A stretch of DNA of 64,000 nt from Bacteroidetes bacterium ADurb.Bin012 (GCA_002071415.1 MWFC01000001.1:186001-250000); one strand, 5' to 3'. Counted from the stretch's first letter, positions 29,028-38,937 are shown. Notes: generated by a model not told the origin, from the letters alone. A program made the numbers and translations.

Positions 29028-30806
29028 ATGTTTGCTCAACTTCTTGCTCAACAAACGGGCTATGCTATCGAAGCCCTATATCACCACATCGTTCAACCCA
29101 ACCAAGTCCCCGTGAATAAAACAAAAAAAGAATTCACAGGAGATTTTACTATTATAACTTTCCCTTTTGCAAAAATCTCGAAAAAATCTCCCGAACTTAC
29201 TGCTCGTGAAATCGGTGAATGGCTTAAAAATGCTCTTCCCGAAATCGAAAGTTTCAACGTAATAAAAGGTTATCTCAATATTATTCTGAAAGATGATTTC
29301 TGGATGGAATTTCTCGATAAGAATTATCGAAATCACAGTTTTGGTTTAAATCCTCAAAAACAAGGGCAGGCACCAGTATTGATCGAATTCTCATCGCCCA
29401 ATACCAATAAACCTCTTCATCTTGGTCATATTCGGAACAATCTTTTGGGGCATTCGGTTGCCGAAATCCTCGAAGCTACGGGTTTGCCCGTAGTAAGAGT
29501 AAACCTGGTAAACGATCGCGGCATTCACGTATGCAAATCCATGCTGGCATGGAAAAAATGGAGTAATGGTGAAACTCCTGAATCCAGTGGCCTTAAAGGC
29601 GATCACCTGGTAGGTAATTATTATGTTCTTTTCGAGAAAAAATATAAAGAAGAAGTTAATCAGCTGAAGGCAAACGGTTTGGACGAAGAAACGGCACTTC
29701 GCACGGCTCCATTAATGCTCGAAGCACAGGAAATGCTAAGAAAATGGGAAGCGGGAGATGCCGAAACGCATTCACTTTGGGAAATGATGAACTCTTGGGT
29801 GTATGAGGGCTTCAATGAAACATATAAACGCCTGGGCATTTCATTCGATAAAATTTATTATGAATCGGAAACCTATTCTTTGGGAAAGAAAATTGTGGAA
29901 GAAGGATTTAAAGCAGGCGTTTTTTACCAAAAAGAAGATGGCTCGGTTTGGGTCGATTTAACTTCAGATAATTTAGACCATAAACTGCTCCTTCGCTCCG
30001 ATGGTACTTCGGTTTACATTACTCAAGACCTCGGCTGTGCTGAATTACGATATCAGGAATTCTCACCACAAAAAATGATTTATGTGGTTGGGAATGAGCA
30101 AAATTACCACTTCGAAGTTCTAAAACTCATCCTACAGCGTTTGGGCCGAACTTATGCCGACAAAATCTTCCATCTTTCTTATGGAATGGTAGATTTGCCT
30201 GAGGGAAAAATGAAATCTCGCGAAGGAACAGTGGTGGATGCCGACGATTTGATAGAGGAAATAATTTTGACTGCCCGGGAAATTACCCTCGAACTTGGAA
30301 AAGCAACCGACCTTGACGAATATGAGGCTCATGAACTCTTCAGCATGATTGGTCTGGCTGCACTGAAATATTTTATTCTGAAGGTCGATCCTCGGAAGAA
30401 TATCTTGTTCAATCCCACCGAATCGATCGATTTTGATGGGAATACCGGACCTTTTATCCAATATACTCATGCCCGCATCCGCTCGGTACTCCGAAAAGCC
30501 AATCCGTGGAGCTTTACTCCCCAAAAGAATATGACATTCTATGAAGAAGAAAAAGAAATCTTGAAGATTTTATATGATTTCCCTTCAGTAATCAAGCAAT
30601 CGGCCAAAGAACTCGATCCCTCTCAAATAGCCAATTTTGCCTACGAACTAGCACGAAGTTACAATCAATTCTATCATAATTTGAGCATATTGCACGAACC
30701 CGATGAACAACGCATGCTTACCCGTCTTGCTATTTCACAATTTACTGCCCAGGTTATTCGCATTAGCATGCATCTTCTGGGAATAGACGTCCCCGAACGA
30801 ATGTAA
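29028..30806 (+). CDS. argS: arginyl-tRNA synthetase
   Basis: 592 residues, normal length. N-terminal Add-1 domain, class I signature HLGH (SSPNTNKPLHLGHIRN), the RVNLVNDRGIHV strand, SYGMVDLPEGKMKSREGTVVDADDL at the KMSK position (KMKSR), and the DALR anticodon-binding domain (YTHARIRSVLRKA). It charges tRNA-Arg; a tRNA-Arg gene lies at 35939. Confidence 0.98.
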   Translation: MFAQLLAQQTGYAIEALYHHIVQPNQVPVNKTKKEFTGDFTIITFPFAKISKKSPELTAREIGEWLKNALPEIESFNVIKGYLNIILKDDFWMEFLDKNYRNHSFGLNPQKQGQAPVLIEFSSPNTNKPLHLGHIRNNLLGHSVAEILEATGLPVVRVNLVNDRGIHVCKSMLAWKKWSNGETPESSGLKGDHLVGNYYVLFEKKYKEEVNQLKANGLDEETALRTAPLMLEAQEMLRKWEAGDAETHSLWEMMNSWVYEGFNETYKRLGISFDKIYYESETYSLGKKIVEEGFKAGVFYQKEDGSVWVDLTSDNLDHKLLLRSDGTSVYITQDLGCAELRYQEFSPQKMIYVVGNEQNYHFEVLKLILQRLGRTYADKIFHLSYGMVDLPEGKMKSREGTVVDADDLIEEIILTAREITLELGKATDLDEYEAHELFSMIGLAALKYFILKVDPRKNILFNPTESIDFDGNTGPFIQYTHARIRSVLRKANPWSFTPQKNMTFYEEEKEILKILYDFPSVIKQSAKELDPSQIANFAYELARSYNQFYHNLSILHEPDEQRMLTRLAISQFTAQVIRISMHLLGIDVPERM

Positions 30807-30832
30807 TTCATCGAATAATTAGCTCCTGATAA

Positions 30833-32284
30833 TTATCTCTTACCCCCAGAATAATCTGGCTCGTAAGCTCCAAGAGCTGGCCTCTGCATATCTCGCTGGC
30901 GACCTAAAATATCCTGCAGAACTCCTGCGGATTTACCTGCGTGAAGTACAGGCGATAAGCTGTCGGGTTCGAGTTTGGGCTTTTCTATATCTACAAATAA
31001 TGGGTCGATATTGATGAGACATGAAGGAAATATACTCTCGTCCGTTGTGTTGAGACTGGTTTTGAGTAAACAATGATCGAAAATATAGGGGAAGCCAGTT
31101 CCCTGCTCACCCTGATCGATCGAGATCTCTTCGTACTGATTTCCAAAAATGATACTATTCGTGAAATTGAAGCTTGTGGGTTCGATATTTATCTGATTTT
31201 CACCATCCATGTAATAATTTGTCAACAATAGGGAAGGAGACATGCGTATGCCCGAAGTCCAGAAATTTCCAATTGATAAATGAATGAATTCGTGAATGCC
31301 ACCTTCGAGTTGAAGTGCATACGAACCACAATTTACGATGACGCAGTTCACTGAATATAGATTACAACCCGTGCTTCTTAATCCACCTTTCTTCATGTTC
31401 CTGATAAGGGTTTCTGTGATTTCGAATCGAGCCCTTCGATTGTTGTTTCTTTGCTCGATCATAAGTCCTGTTGTACCATTTAGAATCTCAGCGTAATGTA
31501 TATAACTTTCAGGACTTCCGTCGGCAAAATAAATCCCTTCCCATTGACCGGGCAAATCCTTGTAAAATTGATCGAGTCTGTCGTTTCTAAAAATTACTTT
31601 ATTTTCGGCTTCACCATTTACCTTTAGGCTAGCTTCTTTTTTTACGAGTAAACCGGCTCCATGATGAAAATAAACCCTCGTCCCGCCTTCCATCACAAGG
31701 GTAGAAGCCGAATCCACTATAGCCCATCCATAGATCAGATGCGGTTTGTCGCTAGTCCACGTTTGAGAACATTCTATGATAGAATAAGGTGGTAGATCGG
31801 CCGGAAAATGATCTGGAGTGTGATAATAAGCATTTTGTCCATAAGCTATAAGTTTGATGTTTTGATAGTTGCCATTGGTTAGAAATTCAATCGAATCGCT
31901 TACTAGAAAGGGAGAATTTTTATCGTTTGGATTAATCCGAACACGAACAAAAATAAAAAGGCTATCATCTTTGTCGAGTTCCACGTCATTTTTTATCCAG
32001 GTATTTTGTCCATCTATGTTTAAACGATAAGCCGATTGTTCTCCACCTGCAAGCCGTAGATAACTGATCTTTATTTTTTTATTATTCTTATTGTATATTC
32101 TAAGTTCTTGAGTTACAGAACCAATGGTAGTAAAAACCGTATCGAAAACAACCGAATCGTTCGAAAAAGTCAATTGATAGGAGGAGTCTGTCGAGGGTTC
32201 GTCTTTTGTGCACGAAAAAAAAGAAAAGACCAAAAAAATGACTAAAACAGATGGAAAAAATAATGAATACCGACTGAATTTCAT
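30833..32284 (-). CDS. lipoprotein with right-handed beta-helix
   Basis: 483 residues. Signal peptide with lipobox FSFFSC (lipidated Cys at about residue 25), then a beta-sandwich-like segment (YQLTFSNDSVVFDTVFTTIGS) and repeated short strands typical of a pectate-lyase-like parallel beta-helix (from about residue 190). Closely similar proteins are common in Bacteroidota and have no agreed role. A minus-strand -7 box lies at 32326. Monocistronic, convergent with argS (26-base gap). Confidence 0.8.
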   Translation of the reverse strand: MKFSRYSLFFPSVLVIFLVFSFFSCTKDEPSTDSSYQLTFSNDSVVFDTVFTTIGSVTQELRIYNKNNKKIKISYLRLAGGEQSAYRLNIDGQNTWIKNDVELDKDDSLFIFVRVRINPNDKNSPFLVSDSIEFLTNGNYQNIKLIAYGQNAYYHTPDHFPADLPPYSIIECSQTWTSDKPHLIYGWAIVDSASTLVMEGGTRVYFHHGAGLLVKKEASLKVNGEAENKVIFRNDRLDQFYKDLPGQWEGIYFADGSPESYIHYAEILNGTTGLMIEQRNNNRRARFEITETLIRNMKKGGLRSTGCNLYSVNCVIVNCGSYALQLEGGIHEFIHLSIGNFWTSGIRMSPSLLLTNYYMDGENQINIEPTSFNFTNSIIFGNQYEEISIDQGEQGTGFPYIFDHCLLKTSLNTTDESIFPSCLINIDPLFVDIEKPKLEPDSLSPVLHAGKSAGVLQDILGRQRDMQRPALGAYEPDYSGGKR

Positions 32285-32325
32285 TCTTCTTATCGAATTT
32301 AATAATGTTGATCACTAAAAACGGG

Positions 32326-32333
32326 CAAATTTA
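32326..32333 (-). promoter_or_regulatory. -7 promoter box for the beta-helix lipoprotein
   Basis: Minus-strand TAAATTTG (TAnnTTTG) 41 bases upstream of the ATG at 32284. Confidence 0.45.
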
Positions 32334-32461
32334 CAAATATTGCAAAGGTCATTCCTTCTCATTTTTCAATATCTCATTGCCAATCTTGGGCAAAATAAAT
32401 CGTCTAAAATCAAAAAACCGCTCTTTACGAACTTTAATCCATTTAGTTTGTTAAAAATATC

Positions 32462-32541
32462 TAATTTTGCAGCTTCTTTCCGGATGAAGTTTAAAAATTA
32501 TGTCTAACCAGGTTATACGGGTTTATCCATCCGGAGGGTAA
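32462..32541 (+). promoter_or_regulatory. rpsA promoter box and structured leader
   Basis: The -7 box TAATTTTG (32462-32469) predicts a start near 32476. The leader then opens with CCGGATG (32480-32486), which can pair perfectly with CATCCGG (32528-32534) around a 41-base loop. Inside lies a 13-codon reading frame (ATG 32500 to TAA 32541, MSNQVIRVYPSGG). Autoregulation of S1 through its leader is known in Proteobacteria; here it is inference. Confidence 0.45.
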
Positions 32542-32568
32542 CACCGGTTTAACCACAATTAAAATTGA

Positions 32569-34863
32569 ATGTCAGATTTTGAAGAAAATGCCGAAATTGG
32601 CATGCAACCAACCGAGGAAACTACTCCTGAGGAAGAAACTCCAGTAACAGTCGAACCCGAGCAAAAAAATTTCCCTGAAAACATTGTGGAGTCTAAAGTA
32701 TCTGTGATAAAACCCTCAAGAATGGAAAAGAAACAGAAGCCTCTCCCAATGGAAGATTTCGACTGGGAAGACACGGGCAAAAAAGCCCATTATAGCAAAG
32801 AAGAACTCAATCGCCTCGAAGAACTTTATGGAAGGACTTTTAACACCGTTGTGGAGCAGGAAGTGGTAGAAGGAACGATTGTGGCCATGAATCCCCGTGA
32901 AGTAGTCGTTAACATTGGTTTTAAATCGGATGGAGTAATTCCTCTATCGGAATTTCGGTACGATCCCGACTTGAAGATGGGCGATAAAGTGGAAGTTTAT
33001 GTCGAAAATCAGGAAGACAGTACGGGGCAGCTCATTCTTTCGCATAAGAAGGCCAGGCTTTTACGCGCATGGGAACGTGTCAACCAGGCTTACGATAATC
33101 AGGAAATCATTAAAGGGTATGTAAAATGCCGCACCAAGGGAGGCCTAATCGTTGATGTATTTGGAATCGAGGCCTTTTTGCCCGGATCTCAGATCGATGT
33201 AAAACCCATACGCGATTATGATGTTTTCGTGGATAAGGTGATGGAGTTCAAAGTGGTAAAAATCAATCAGGAATATAAGAATGTCGTCGTTTCTCACAAA
33301 GCCCTCATCGAAGATGAACTCGAAGCTCAAAAAGCCGAAATTATTGCCAAACTCGAAAAAGGTCAGATCCTCGAAGGGACAGTTAAAAATATTACCACTT
33401 ATGGCGTCTTTGTTGACTTGGGCGGAGTAGATGGCCTCATCCATATTACCGACCTTTCATGGGGAAGAATTAATCATCCCGAAGAAGTAGTTCAACTCGA
33501 TCAAAAAATAAAAGTGGTTATTCTCGATTTCGACGACAACAAGAAAAGAATCGCCCTTGGATTGAAACAACTTACACCTCACCCGTGGGATTCTTTGGAT
33601 CCAAACCTGAAAGTAGGCGATAAGGTAAAAGGCAAGGTAGTTGTAATTGCAGATTATGGTGCATTTATCGAAATCGCTCCCGGAGTCGAGGGTTTAATTC
33701 ATGTATCGGAAATGTCGTGGTCGCAGCATTTACGCACTGCCCATGATTTCATGAAAGTTGGAGATGAAGTAGAAGCCGTTATTTTAAGCCTCGATCGCGA
33801 ACAGCGCAAAATGTCATTAGGCATTAAACAGCTTATTCCCGATCCCTGGATCAACATTAAGGAAAAATATCCTATCAATTCGAGGCATATTGCCAATGTT
33901 CGCAATTTTACCAATTTCGGCATCTTTGTCGAACTCGAAGAAGGTGTAGACGGTTTGATCCACATCAGCGATCTTTCATGGTCGAAAAAAATAAAACACC
34001 CGGCCGAGTTTACCAAAATTGGCGAACAAATCGAAGTGGTAGTCTTAGACGTAGATGTTGAATCACGTAGGCTTAGCCTTGGGCATAAACAGCTCGAAGA
34101 AAATCCATGGGATGTATTCGAAACCATTTTCATCCCAGGCTCCATTCATAAAGGAACCATCATCGAAAAAGTTGACAAAGGATATGAGGTTTCTTTGCCT
34201 TATGGAGTTGAAGCTTACCTGCCTTCACGTCAGGCCATTAAAGAAAATAACGAAGAAGCCCAACTGGATGAAACCCTCGATGTAAAAGTTACCGAGTTTT
34301 CGAAGGATAATAAACGAATTGTAGTTTCACACAGCAAGGTTTATCAGGATGCTCAGGCAGCCGAAAAAGCCAAAGAAGCAAAAGAAACCGAAAAGCCAGC
34401 TAAAACCCCTAAGAGCACCAAGGCTTCTTTGAAGAAAATTCAAGAAACCCTCGAAAAAAGTACTTTGGGTGATATAGAAGCCCTCGCCAACCTTAAAGAA
34501 GAAATGCTGGAAGTTGAAAAAGCAAAACTCGAAAACTTATCCAAACGAAAAAAATCACCTAAATCGAAAAAAACAGAAAAGGTTAAAACTTCTGAACTCA
34601 CCCCAGAACCGGAACTCTCTCATGACACAGAAGAACATGCTGTCCCTCCATCCTCAGATGAAACACCCGCTCTGCCTTCTGATGAAATCACTAAAAAATC
34701 TTCCGAAGAAACTGTTGCCGAAACAATAGAAGAACTCCAAAAACCTAAGGAAGAAAATGCAGAAGCCATAGAACAATCTGCAGGTGAAGATTTGGAACAA
34801 ACCAGCAATCCAAAAGAAGAGAATACTTCCGAACCCTCTGGAGAGATTTCTGATAAGAATTGA
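32569..34863 (+). CDS. rpsA: 30S ribosomal protein S1
   Basis: 764 residues. An acidic N-terminal extension (about 90 residues) precedes six S1/OB repeats, at roughly 105-170, 190-255, 265-340, 350-425, 440-510 and 525-595; repeats 3 to 5 have the strongest GVFVDLGGVDGLIHITDLSW pattern. The last 170 residues are a charged Lys/Glu/Pro/Ser-rich tail, so the protein is longer than usual. S1 brings mRNA to the 30S subunit, which matters in a phylum with weak Shine-Dalgarno use. A strong terminator follows. Confidence 0.96.
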   Translation: MSDFEENAEIGMQPTEETTPEEETPVTVEPEQKNFPENIVESKVSVIKPSRMEKKQKPLPMEDFDWEDTGKKAHYSKEELNRLEELYGRTFNTVVEQEVVEGTIVAMNPREVVVNIGFKSDGVIPLSEFRYDPDLKMGDKVEVYVENQEDSTGQLILSHKKARLLRAWERVNQAYDNQEIIKGYVKCRTKGGLIVDVFGIEAFLPGSQIDVKPIRDYDVFVDKVMEFKVVKINQEYKNVVVSHKALIEDELEAQKAEIIAKLEKGQILEGTVKNITTYGVFVDLGGVDGLIHITDLSWGRINHPEEVVQLDQKIKVVILDFDDNKKRIALGLKQLTPHPWDSLDPNLKVGDKVKGKVVVIADYGAFIEIAPGVEGLIHVSEMSWSQHLRTAHDFMKVGDEVEAVILSLDREQRKMSLGIKQLIPDPWINIKEKYPINSRHIANVRNFTNFGIFVELEEGVDGLIHISDLSWSKKIKHPAEFTKIGEQIEVVVLDVDVESRRLSLGHKQLEENPWDVFETIFIPGSIHKGTIIEKVDKGYEVSLPYGVEAYLPSRQAIKENNEEAQLDETLDVKVTEFSKDNKRIVVSHSKVYQDAQAAEKAKEAKETEKPAKTPKSTKASLKKIQETLEKSTLGDIEALANLKEEMLEVEKAKLENLSKRKKSPKSKKTEKVKTSELTPEPELSHDTEEHAVPPSSDETPALPSDEITKKSSEETVAETIEELQKPKEENAEAIEQSAGEDLEQTSNPKEENTSEPSGEISDKN

Positions 34864-34884
34864 TCGGAAGAAATACTTTGTATA

Positions 34885-34927
34885 ATTCACCCAAACTTTC
34901 TTTTATGTGAGTTTGGGTGAATTTTTA
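34885..34927 (+). terminator. rho-independent terminator after rpsA
   Basis: TTCACCCAAACT (34886-34897) pairs with AGTTTGGGTGAA (34910-34921), a 12-bp stem with a 12-base loop, followed by a T-run. Confidence 0.9.
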
Positions 34928-34959
34928 AATGAAAATTGTTTTTTACGTAAAATTCAAAA

Positions 34960-35874
34960 ATGGGTTTTTCAATAACTTTCTTGGGAACTGGAGCTGCTAC
35001 TCCAACGCTTCGAAGAGGATTGAGCGCTACTGTAGCCAATGTTGACGAAAAACTCTGCCTTTTCGATTGTGGAGAAGCAACTCAAATACAAATGAAACGG
35101 TTCAAAGTAAAAGCCTTGCATATCCAACATATTTTTATTTCCCATCTCCACGGCGATCATTTCTTTGGATTAGTAGGCCTGCTTTTTACCTATCACATCG
35201 GTAAACGCAAAAATGAGCTCCATGTTTATGGACCTCCTCTGCTCGAAGAGATTCTTAGGATTCAAATGGGAATCAGCGTCAAGGAACTCAATTATCCACT
35301 TGTTTTTCATCCCTTAAGTTCACAAAATCTTGAAATGGTTTGTGAAGAAGATAATTTTACCGTTTCTGCCTTCCCCCTCCAACACCGTTTGCCAGCTTAT
35401 GGCTTTTTACTCAAGGAAAAAGAACGCCCTCGAAAAGTTTTGCATCAATTTATCGAAGATTATCATCCGCATTATACAGATATAGTACGTATAAAATCAG
35501 GTGAGGACTACGTTTTGCCCGATGGCCGTATCCTCTCCAACGAAGAAATTACTTTTCCCGATCCACCGATTTCGTTTGCATACTGCTTCGATACGGCATT
35601 TTATGCTCCCATAGCCGAAGTATTGAAAAATGTCGACCTTCTTTATCATGAAGCAACATTTATGCACGACAAGGCCGAATTAGCAGCCGAAAAAGGGCAT
35701 ACCACAACCATACAAGCTGCTACTATTGCGAAAAAGGCTTTGGCTAAACGCCTGATGTTGGGACATATCTCTTCGAGATATCGCAACCTCGACAGCTTTC
35801 TGAACGAAGCTCGAAACATCTTTTCCGAAACCTATCTTGCTGAAGATGGAATGACAATCACTCTTAGAAAATAA
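34960..35874 (+). CDS. rnz: ribonuclease Z
   Basis: 304 residues. Metallo-beta-lactamase fold with FLGTGAATPTLRRG at the start, the zinc motif SHLHGDHFFGLVG, a flexible-arm region (LKEKERPRKV), Asp in FDTAF, HEATF with a catalytic His, and a late HTT/GHISSRY motif. It trims tRNA 3' ends; both tRNAs in this window lack encoded CCA, consistent with need for this enzyme and CCA-adding enzyme. Confidence 0.95.
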   Translation: MGFSITFLGTGAATPTLRRGLSATVANVDEKLCLFDCGEATQIQMKRFKVKALHIQHIFISHLHGDHFFGLVGLLFTYHIGKRKNELHVYGPPLLEEILRIQMGISVKELNYPLVFHPLSSQNLEMVCEEDNFTVSAFPLQHRLPAYGFLLKEKERPRKVLHQFIEDYHPHYTDIVRIKSGEDYVLPDGRILSNEEITFPDPPISFAYCFDTAFYAPIAEVLKNVDLLYHEATFMHDKAELAAEKGHTTTIQAATIAKKALAKRLMLGHISSRYRNLDSFLNEARNIFSETYLAEDGMTITLRK

Positions 35875-35913
35875 AATTCTTATTGATATATCATATCTTC
35901 TTCAAAAATTTTA

Positions 35914-35921
35914 TAATTTTG
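35914..35921 (+). promoter_or_regulatory. -7 promoter box for tRNA-Arg
   Basis: TAATTTTG ends 17 bases before the tRNA 5' end; the start would fall near 35928. Confidence 0.5.
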
Positions 35922-35938
35922 CAAATGCATTATACAAA

Positions 35939-36012
35939 GGCTCCGTAGCTTAACTGAATAGAGCATCTGACTACGGATCAGAAGGTTGCAGGTTTGAATC
36001 CTGCCGGAGTCA
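35939..36012 (+). tRNA. tRNA-Arg (anticodon ACG)
   Basis: Acceptor GGCTCCG pairs with CGGAGTC (one G-T), D-arm AGCTTAACTGAATAGAGC, anticodon stem TCTGA/TCAGA around loop CTACGGA, T-loop TTTGAATC region. Anticodon ACG, read as ICG after deamination. Discriminator A; no encoded CCA. Confidence 0.95.
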
Positions 36013-36017
36013 CAACA

Positions 36018-36047
36018 ACACATCTTTTCCATGAGGTGTGTTTTTTT
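36018..36047 (+). terminator. terminator after tRNA-Arg
   Basis: ACACATC (36018-36024) pairs with GGTGTGT (36035-36041, one T-G pair), followed by seven T's. It starts six bases after the tRNA. Confidence 0.8.
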
Positions 36048-36256
36048 GTTTCCTGAGTTTTCTTTTTTAGCCTCAATCAATTGAATTTAAACATTCAACC
36101 AATGGATCGTGGGTAGGAAATTCAGCAGAAGAGAAGATAAAAAATTCAGGAATTCTTGAATTTACTATCCATCAATAAATCAACCAAATGATGAAAACAT
36201 TCCGAAAGCCAAAGTTAAAATGGAAGATACATGGAACATTGAATGCCGATTCATTT

Positions 36257-36264
36257 TAAATTTG
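36257..36264 (+). promoter_or_regulatory. -7 promoter box for the MFS gene
   Basis: TAAATTTG, 44 bases before the ATG; TTG at 36239-36241 may be the -33 element (15-base spacer). The remainder of the 260-base gap upstream shows nothing recognisable. Confidence 0.45.
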
Positions 36265-36307
36265 CCGCAACTAATTCATAAAATTATCAACCACTAAACA
36301 TTAAAGG

Positions 36308-37705
36308 ATGGAAAAGGTAAGACAGACTTTGCGCGATTCAGCCGTAGCTCGGTGGACTGCTTTGGCACTTGTGGCATTTACCATGTTAACGGGCTACTAC
36401 CTCACCGATGTAATGGCTCCACTAAAAGGTTTGCTCGAGCAGCAGTTATCATGGACGAGTACTGAATATGGCATATTTACCAGTGCTTATGGCTGGTTTA
36501 ACGTGTTTCTACTCATGCTCATCATTGGAGGAATCATCCTCGATAAAATGGGCGTGAGGTTTACGGGGCTTGCATCTACTATAGTCATGATTACGGGTAC
36601 GGCCATCAAATACTGGGCTGTATCGACCCATTCACTCGATGGCCAGGTTTGGAATTTTCTTGGCCTCTTCCAGATCAAAGCTCAGGTAGTTATGGCTGCG
36701 TTAGGATATGCAACATTTGGAGTAGGAGTGGAAACGGCTGGAATTACCGTATCGAAAATCATCGTAAAATGGTTCAAAGGAAAGGAATTAGCTCTTGCTA
36801 TGGGTTTGGAAATGGCTACTGCCCGCATAGGAACGGCTTTGGCTTTGTCCACTTCCGTACCTATTGCCCAAAAATTGGGTCATGTTTCGAAACCTATTCT
36901 TATCTGTTTGATTATGCTTTGCATCGGTTTTATCTCTTTTTTCATCTTTACTTTCATGGATAAAAAACTCGATGCTTCTCAAGAAGCCTATGACAAAGAT
37001 AATGAGGTAGTAGCCAACGAAGAATCATTCAAAGTTTCTGATATTCTGAAAATCATCAGTAACCGTGGATGGTGGTTTATTGCTATTCTCTGCGTGCTCT
37101 TCTATTCGGCAGTTTTCCCTTTCCTTAAATATGCAGCCGACATGATGGTAAATAAATTCGGAATAGATCAATCTATCGCCGGCACAATTCCAGCAGTATT
37201 ACCTTTTGGCACAATCCTGCTAACACCTTTATTTGGCAATCTATACGACCGTAAAGGGAAAGGTGCTACAATCATGATTATTGGTGCAATTTTACTTATC
37301 TTTGTACATGCCATATTTTCATTGCCCTTCATTAACCAATGGATCATTGCCGTGCTTTTAATCATTGTTCTTGGAATAGGCTTCTCTTTGGTGCCTTCAG
37401 CTATGTGGCCTTCCGTTCCTAAAATCATCCCCGAACATCAACTGGGTACAGCCTATGCCTTGATATTCTGGGTTCAAAACTGGGGCTTGATGGGCGTTCC
37501 TGCATTAATTGGCTGGGTACTCGATAAATATTGCGTTACAGGTCAAAAATTAGTGGAAGGAACTTTGGTAAATACATACAATTATACTCTCCCCATGATC
37601 ATCTTTACTACTCTGGGTGTTTTAGCTCTTATTTTCGGTTTTCTCCTCAAAGCTGAAGACAAACGAAAAGGCTATGGTCTCCAACTTCCAAATATCCAAA
37701 AATAA
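36308..37705 (+). CDS. major facilitator superfamily transporter
   Basis: 465 residues with about twelve membrane helices and a central charged loop (about residues 220-245, DASQEAYDKDNE). The loop after helix 2 reads GGIILDKMGVRFTG, the usual MFS motif A position (GxLxDRxGxR). MVNKFGIDQSIAG and NLYDRKGKGA provide the second-half equivalent. The substrate is not predictable; close relatives in Bacteroidota are annotated only as MFS transporters. It has its own promoter box and a strong terminator. Confidence 0.88.
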   Translation: MEKVRQTLRDSAVARWTALALVAFTMLTGYYLTDVMAPLKGLLEQQLSWTSTEYGIFTSAYGWFNVFLLMLIIGGIILDKMGVRFTGLASTIVMITGTAIKYWAVSTHSLDGQVWNFLGLFQIKAQVVMAALGYATFGVGVETAGITVSKIIVKWFKGKELALAMGLEMATARIGTALALSTSVPIAQKLGHVSKPILICLIMLCIGFISFFIFTFMDKKLDASQEAYDKDNEVVANEESFKVSDILKIISNRGWWFIAILCVLFYSAVFPFLKYAADMMVNKFGIDQSIAGTIPAVLPFGTILLTPLFGNLYDRKGKGATIMIIGAILLIFVHAIFSLPFINQWIIAVLLIIVLGIGFSLVPSAMWPSVPKIIPEHQLGTAYALIFWVQNWGLMGVPALIGWVLDKYCVTGQKLVEGTLVNTYNYTLPMIIFTTLGVLALIFGFLLKAEDKRKGYGLQLPNIQK

Positions 37706-37717
37706 CTATCATAAAAT

Positions 37718-37753
37718 AGGAGAGGGGTATTCATCGAATGACCCCTCTCTTTC
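37718..37753 (+). terminator. terminator after the MFS gene
   Basis: GAGAGGGGT (37720-37728) pairs with ACCCCTCTC (37741-37749) across a 12-base loop; TTTC follows. Confidence 0.75.
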
Positions 37754-37818
37754 TCCATTTTCATGTATATGTTTTTTAGAAACCTTATTTCCAAAATAAC
37801 CAAATGGAGGCTACGACA

Positions 37819-38937
37819 ATGAAAAAATTATTTCTTGCCATTATGGCGTTTAGCGTTAACTTAATTACGGGATTTCATCTCGAAGCCCAAAACTATCAGC
37901 ATTTCGAAACACCTGATAACTCATCTCCGAAATGTTATGTTGATTTGATTATTCTAGAGAATGATAATGCCCAACTCGTCCTAGATATGCCCTCATCAGC
38001 AGAATTAGACTTCAACTCCCCAACCATTTTCTATGGAAAGATAGATAAAAATACGGGTGAAGCTTCTCTTCAATCAATGAACGAAAAACTTTGGCTGAAT
38101 TTTTTATATACCCAAAAACAATTGAAGAATCCTAAATTAAACCAGGGTCAAAAACAGTTGTATCTGCCTTCTTTTAACCTGACATGGGATCGCGGTAACT
38201 TACCACTTAAAGTTATCCACCAAAACAAGAAGCAACCATTATTTAGCATGAAAGAAACCCCTAAGGCCGTTGTCGATATCATTTTCCCTTTGCCTCAGTA
38301 TTCCATAAATCCACGAATAAATGATTCTATCATGTTTCATTTGTTCATGAGCTATTTTGGTCAAGAATATCCAAAAGGTAAAACTATCTTACAAGCCATT
38401 GATAATCAAATAGATAAATTTTGTAAATCATATATTACAGAAAATCAGGAATATTATGATAGATCTTTACCCGATGCTGCTTTTAATTGGGAAAGAACTT
38501 ATTCATTTCAAGTAATGTGTAACAGTAGAGATATATTTTGTATCAGAATCTTAAATTATGCCTTTACAGGAGGAGCTCATGGAATGGAAGTATCGAAATA
38601 TCAGACTTTCAATTTAAAAAATGGTTCGGTAATCCATCTTGCCGAACAGTTAGACCTTGAGAAACAAGACCTAATCATTGATTTGATTACTAAAAATTTA
38701 GCAAAAACTTATGCAGAAGAAACCCGCGGAAATCTCCTGGAAGCTGGATTTTTCAGCGATCATATAGAATTGAGTAACGAAATCTATATTACAACTAACG
38801 GTTTGGGATTTGTTTATCAACCTTATGAAATTGCACCTTACTCGTTTGGATCCATCGAAGTTTTTCTGGAAAAAGAAAAAATTCTGCCATTTTTGAAACA
38901 AAATTCTTTTCTGATAAATTGGTTCAATAAGCATTAA
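37819..38937 (+). CDS. secreted DUF4163/DUF3298 (RsiV-like) protein
   Basis: About 372 residues from ATG 37819 (ATG 37804 would put five residues before the signal peptide MKKLFLAIMA). The signal peptide ends near HLEAQ. The C-terminal half contains VMCNSRDIFCIRILNYAFTGGAHGMEV, the TGGAHG turn typical of DUF3298, followed by the AxQLxL segment (LAEQLDLEKQDL). This fold occurs in the lysozyme-binding anti-sigma factor RsiV, but no membrane anchor or sigma factor is present here, so only the fold is claimed. Confidence 0.78.
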   Translation: MKKLFLAIMAFSVNLITGFHLEAQNYQHFETPDNSSPKCYVDLIILENDNAQLVLDMPSSAELDFNSPTIFYGKIDKNTGEASLQSMNEKLWLNFLYTQKQLKNPKLNQGQKQLYLPSFNLTWDRGNLPLKVIHQNKKQPLFSMKETPKAVVDIIFPLPQYSINPRINDSIMFHLFMSYFGQEYPKGKTILQAIDNQIDKFCKSYITENQEYYDRSLPDAAFNWERTYSFQVMCNSRDIFCIRILNYAFTGGAHGMEVSKYQTFNLKNGSVIHLAEQLDLEKQDLIIDLITKNLAKTYAEETRGNLLEAGFFSDHIELSNEIYITTNGLGFVYQPYEIAPYSFGSIEVFLEKEKILPFLKQNSFLINWFNKH

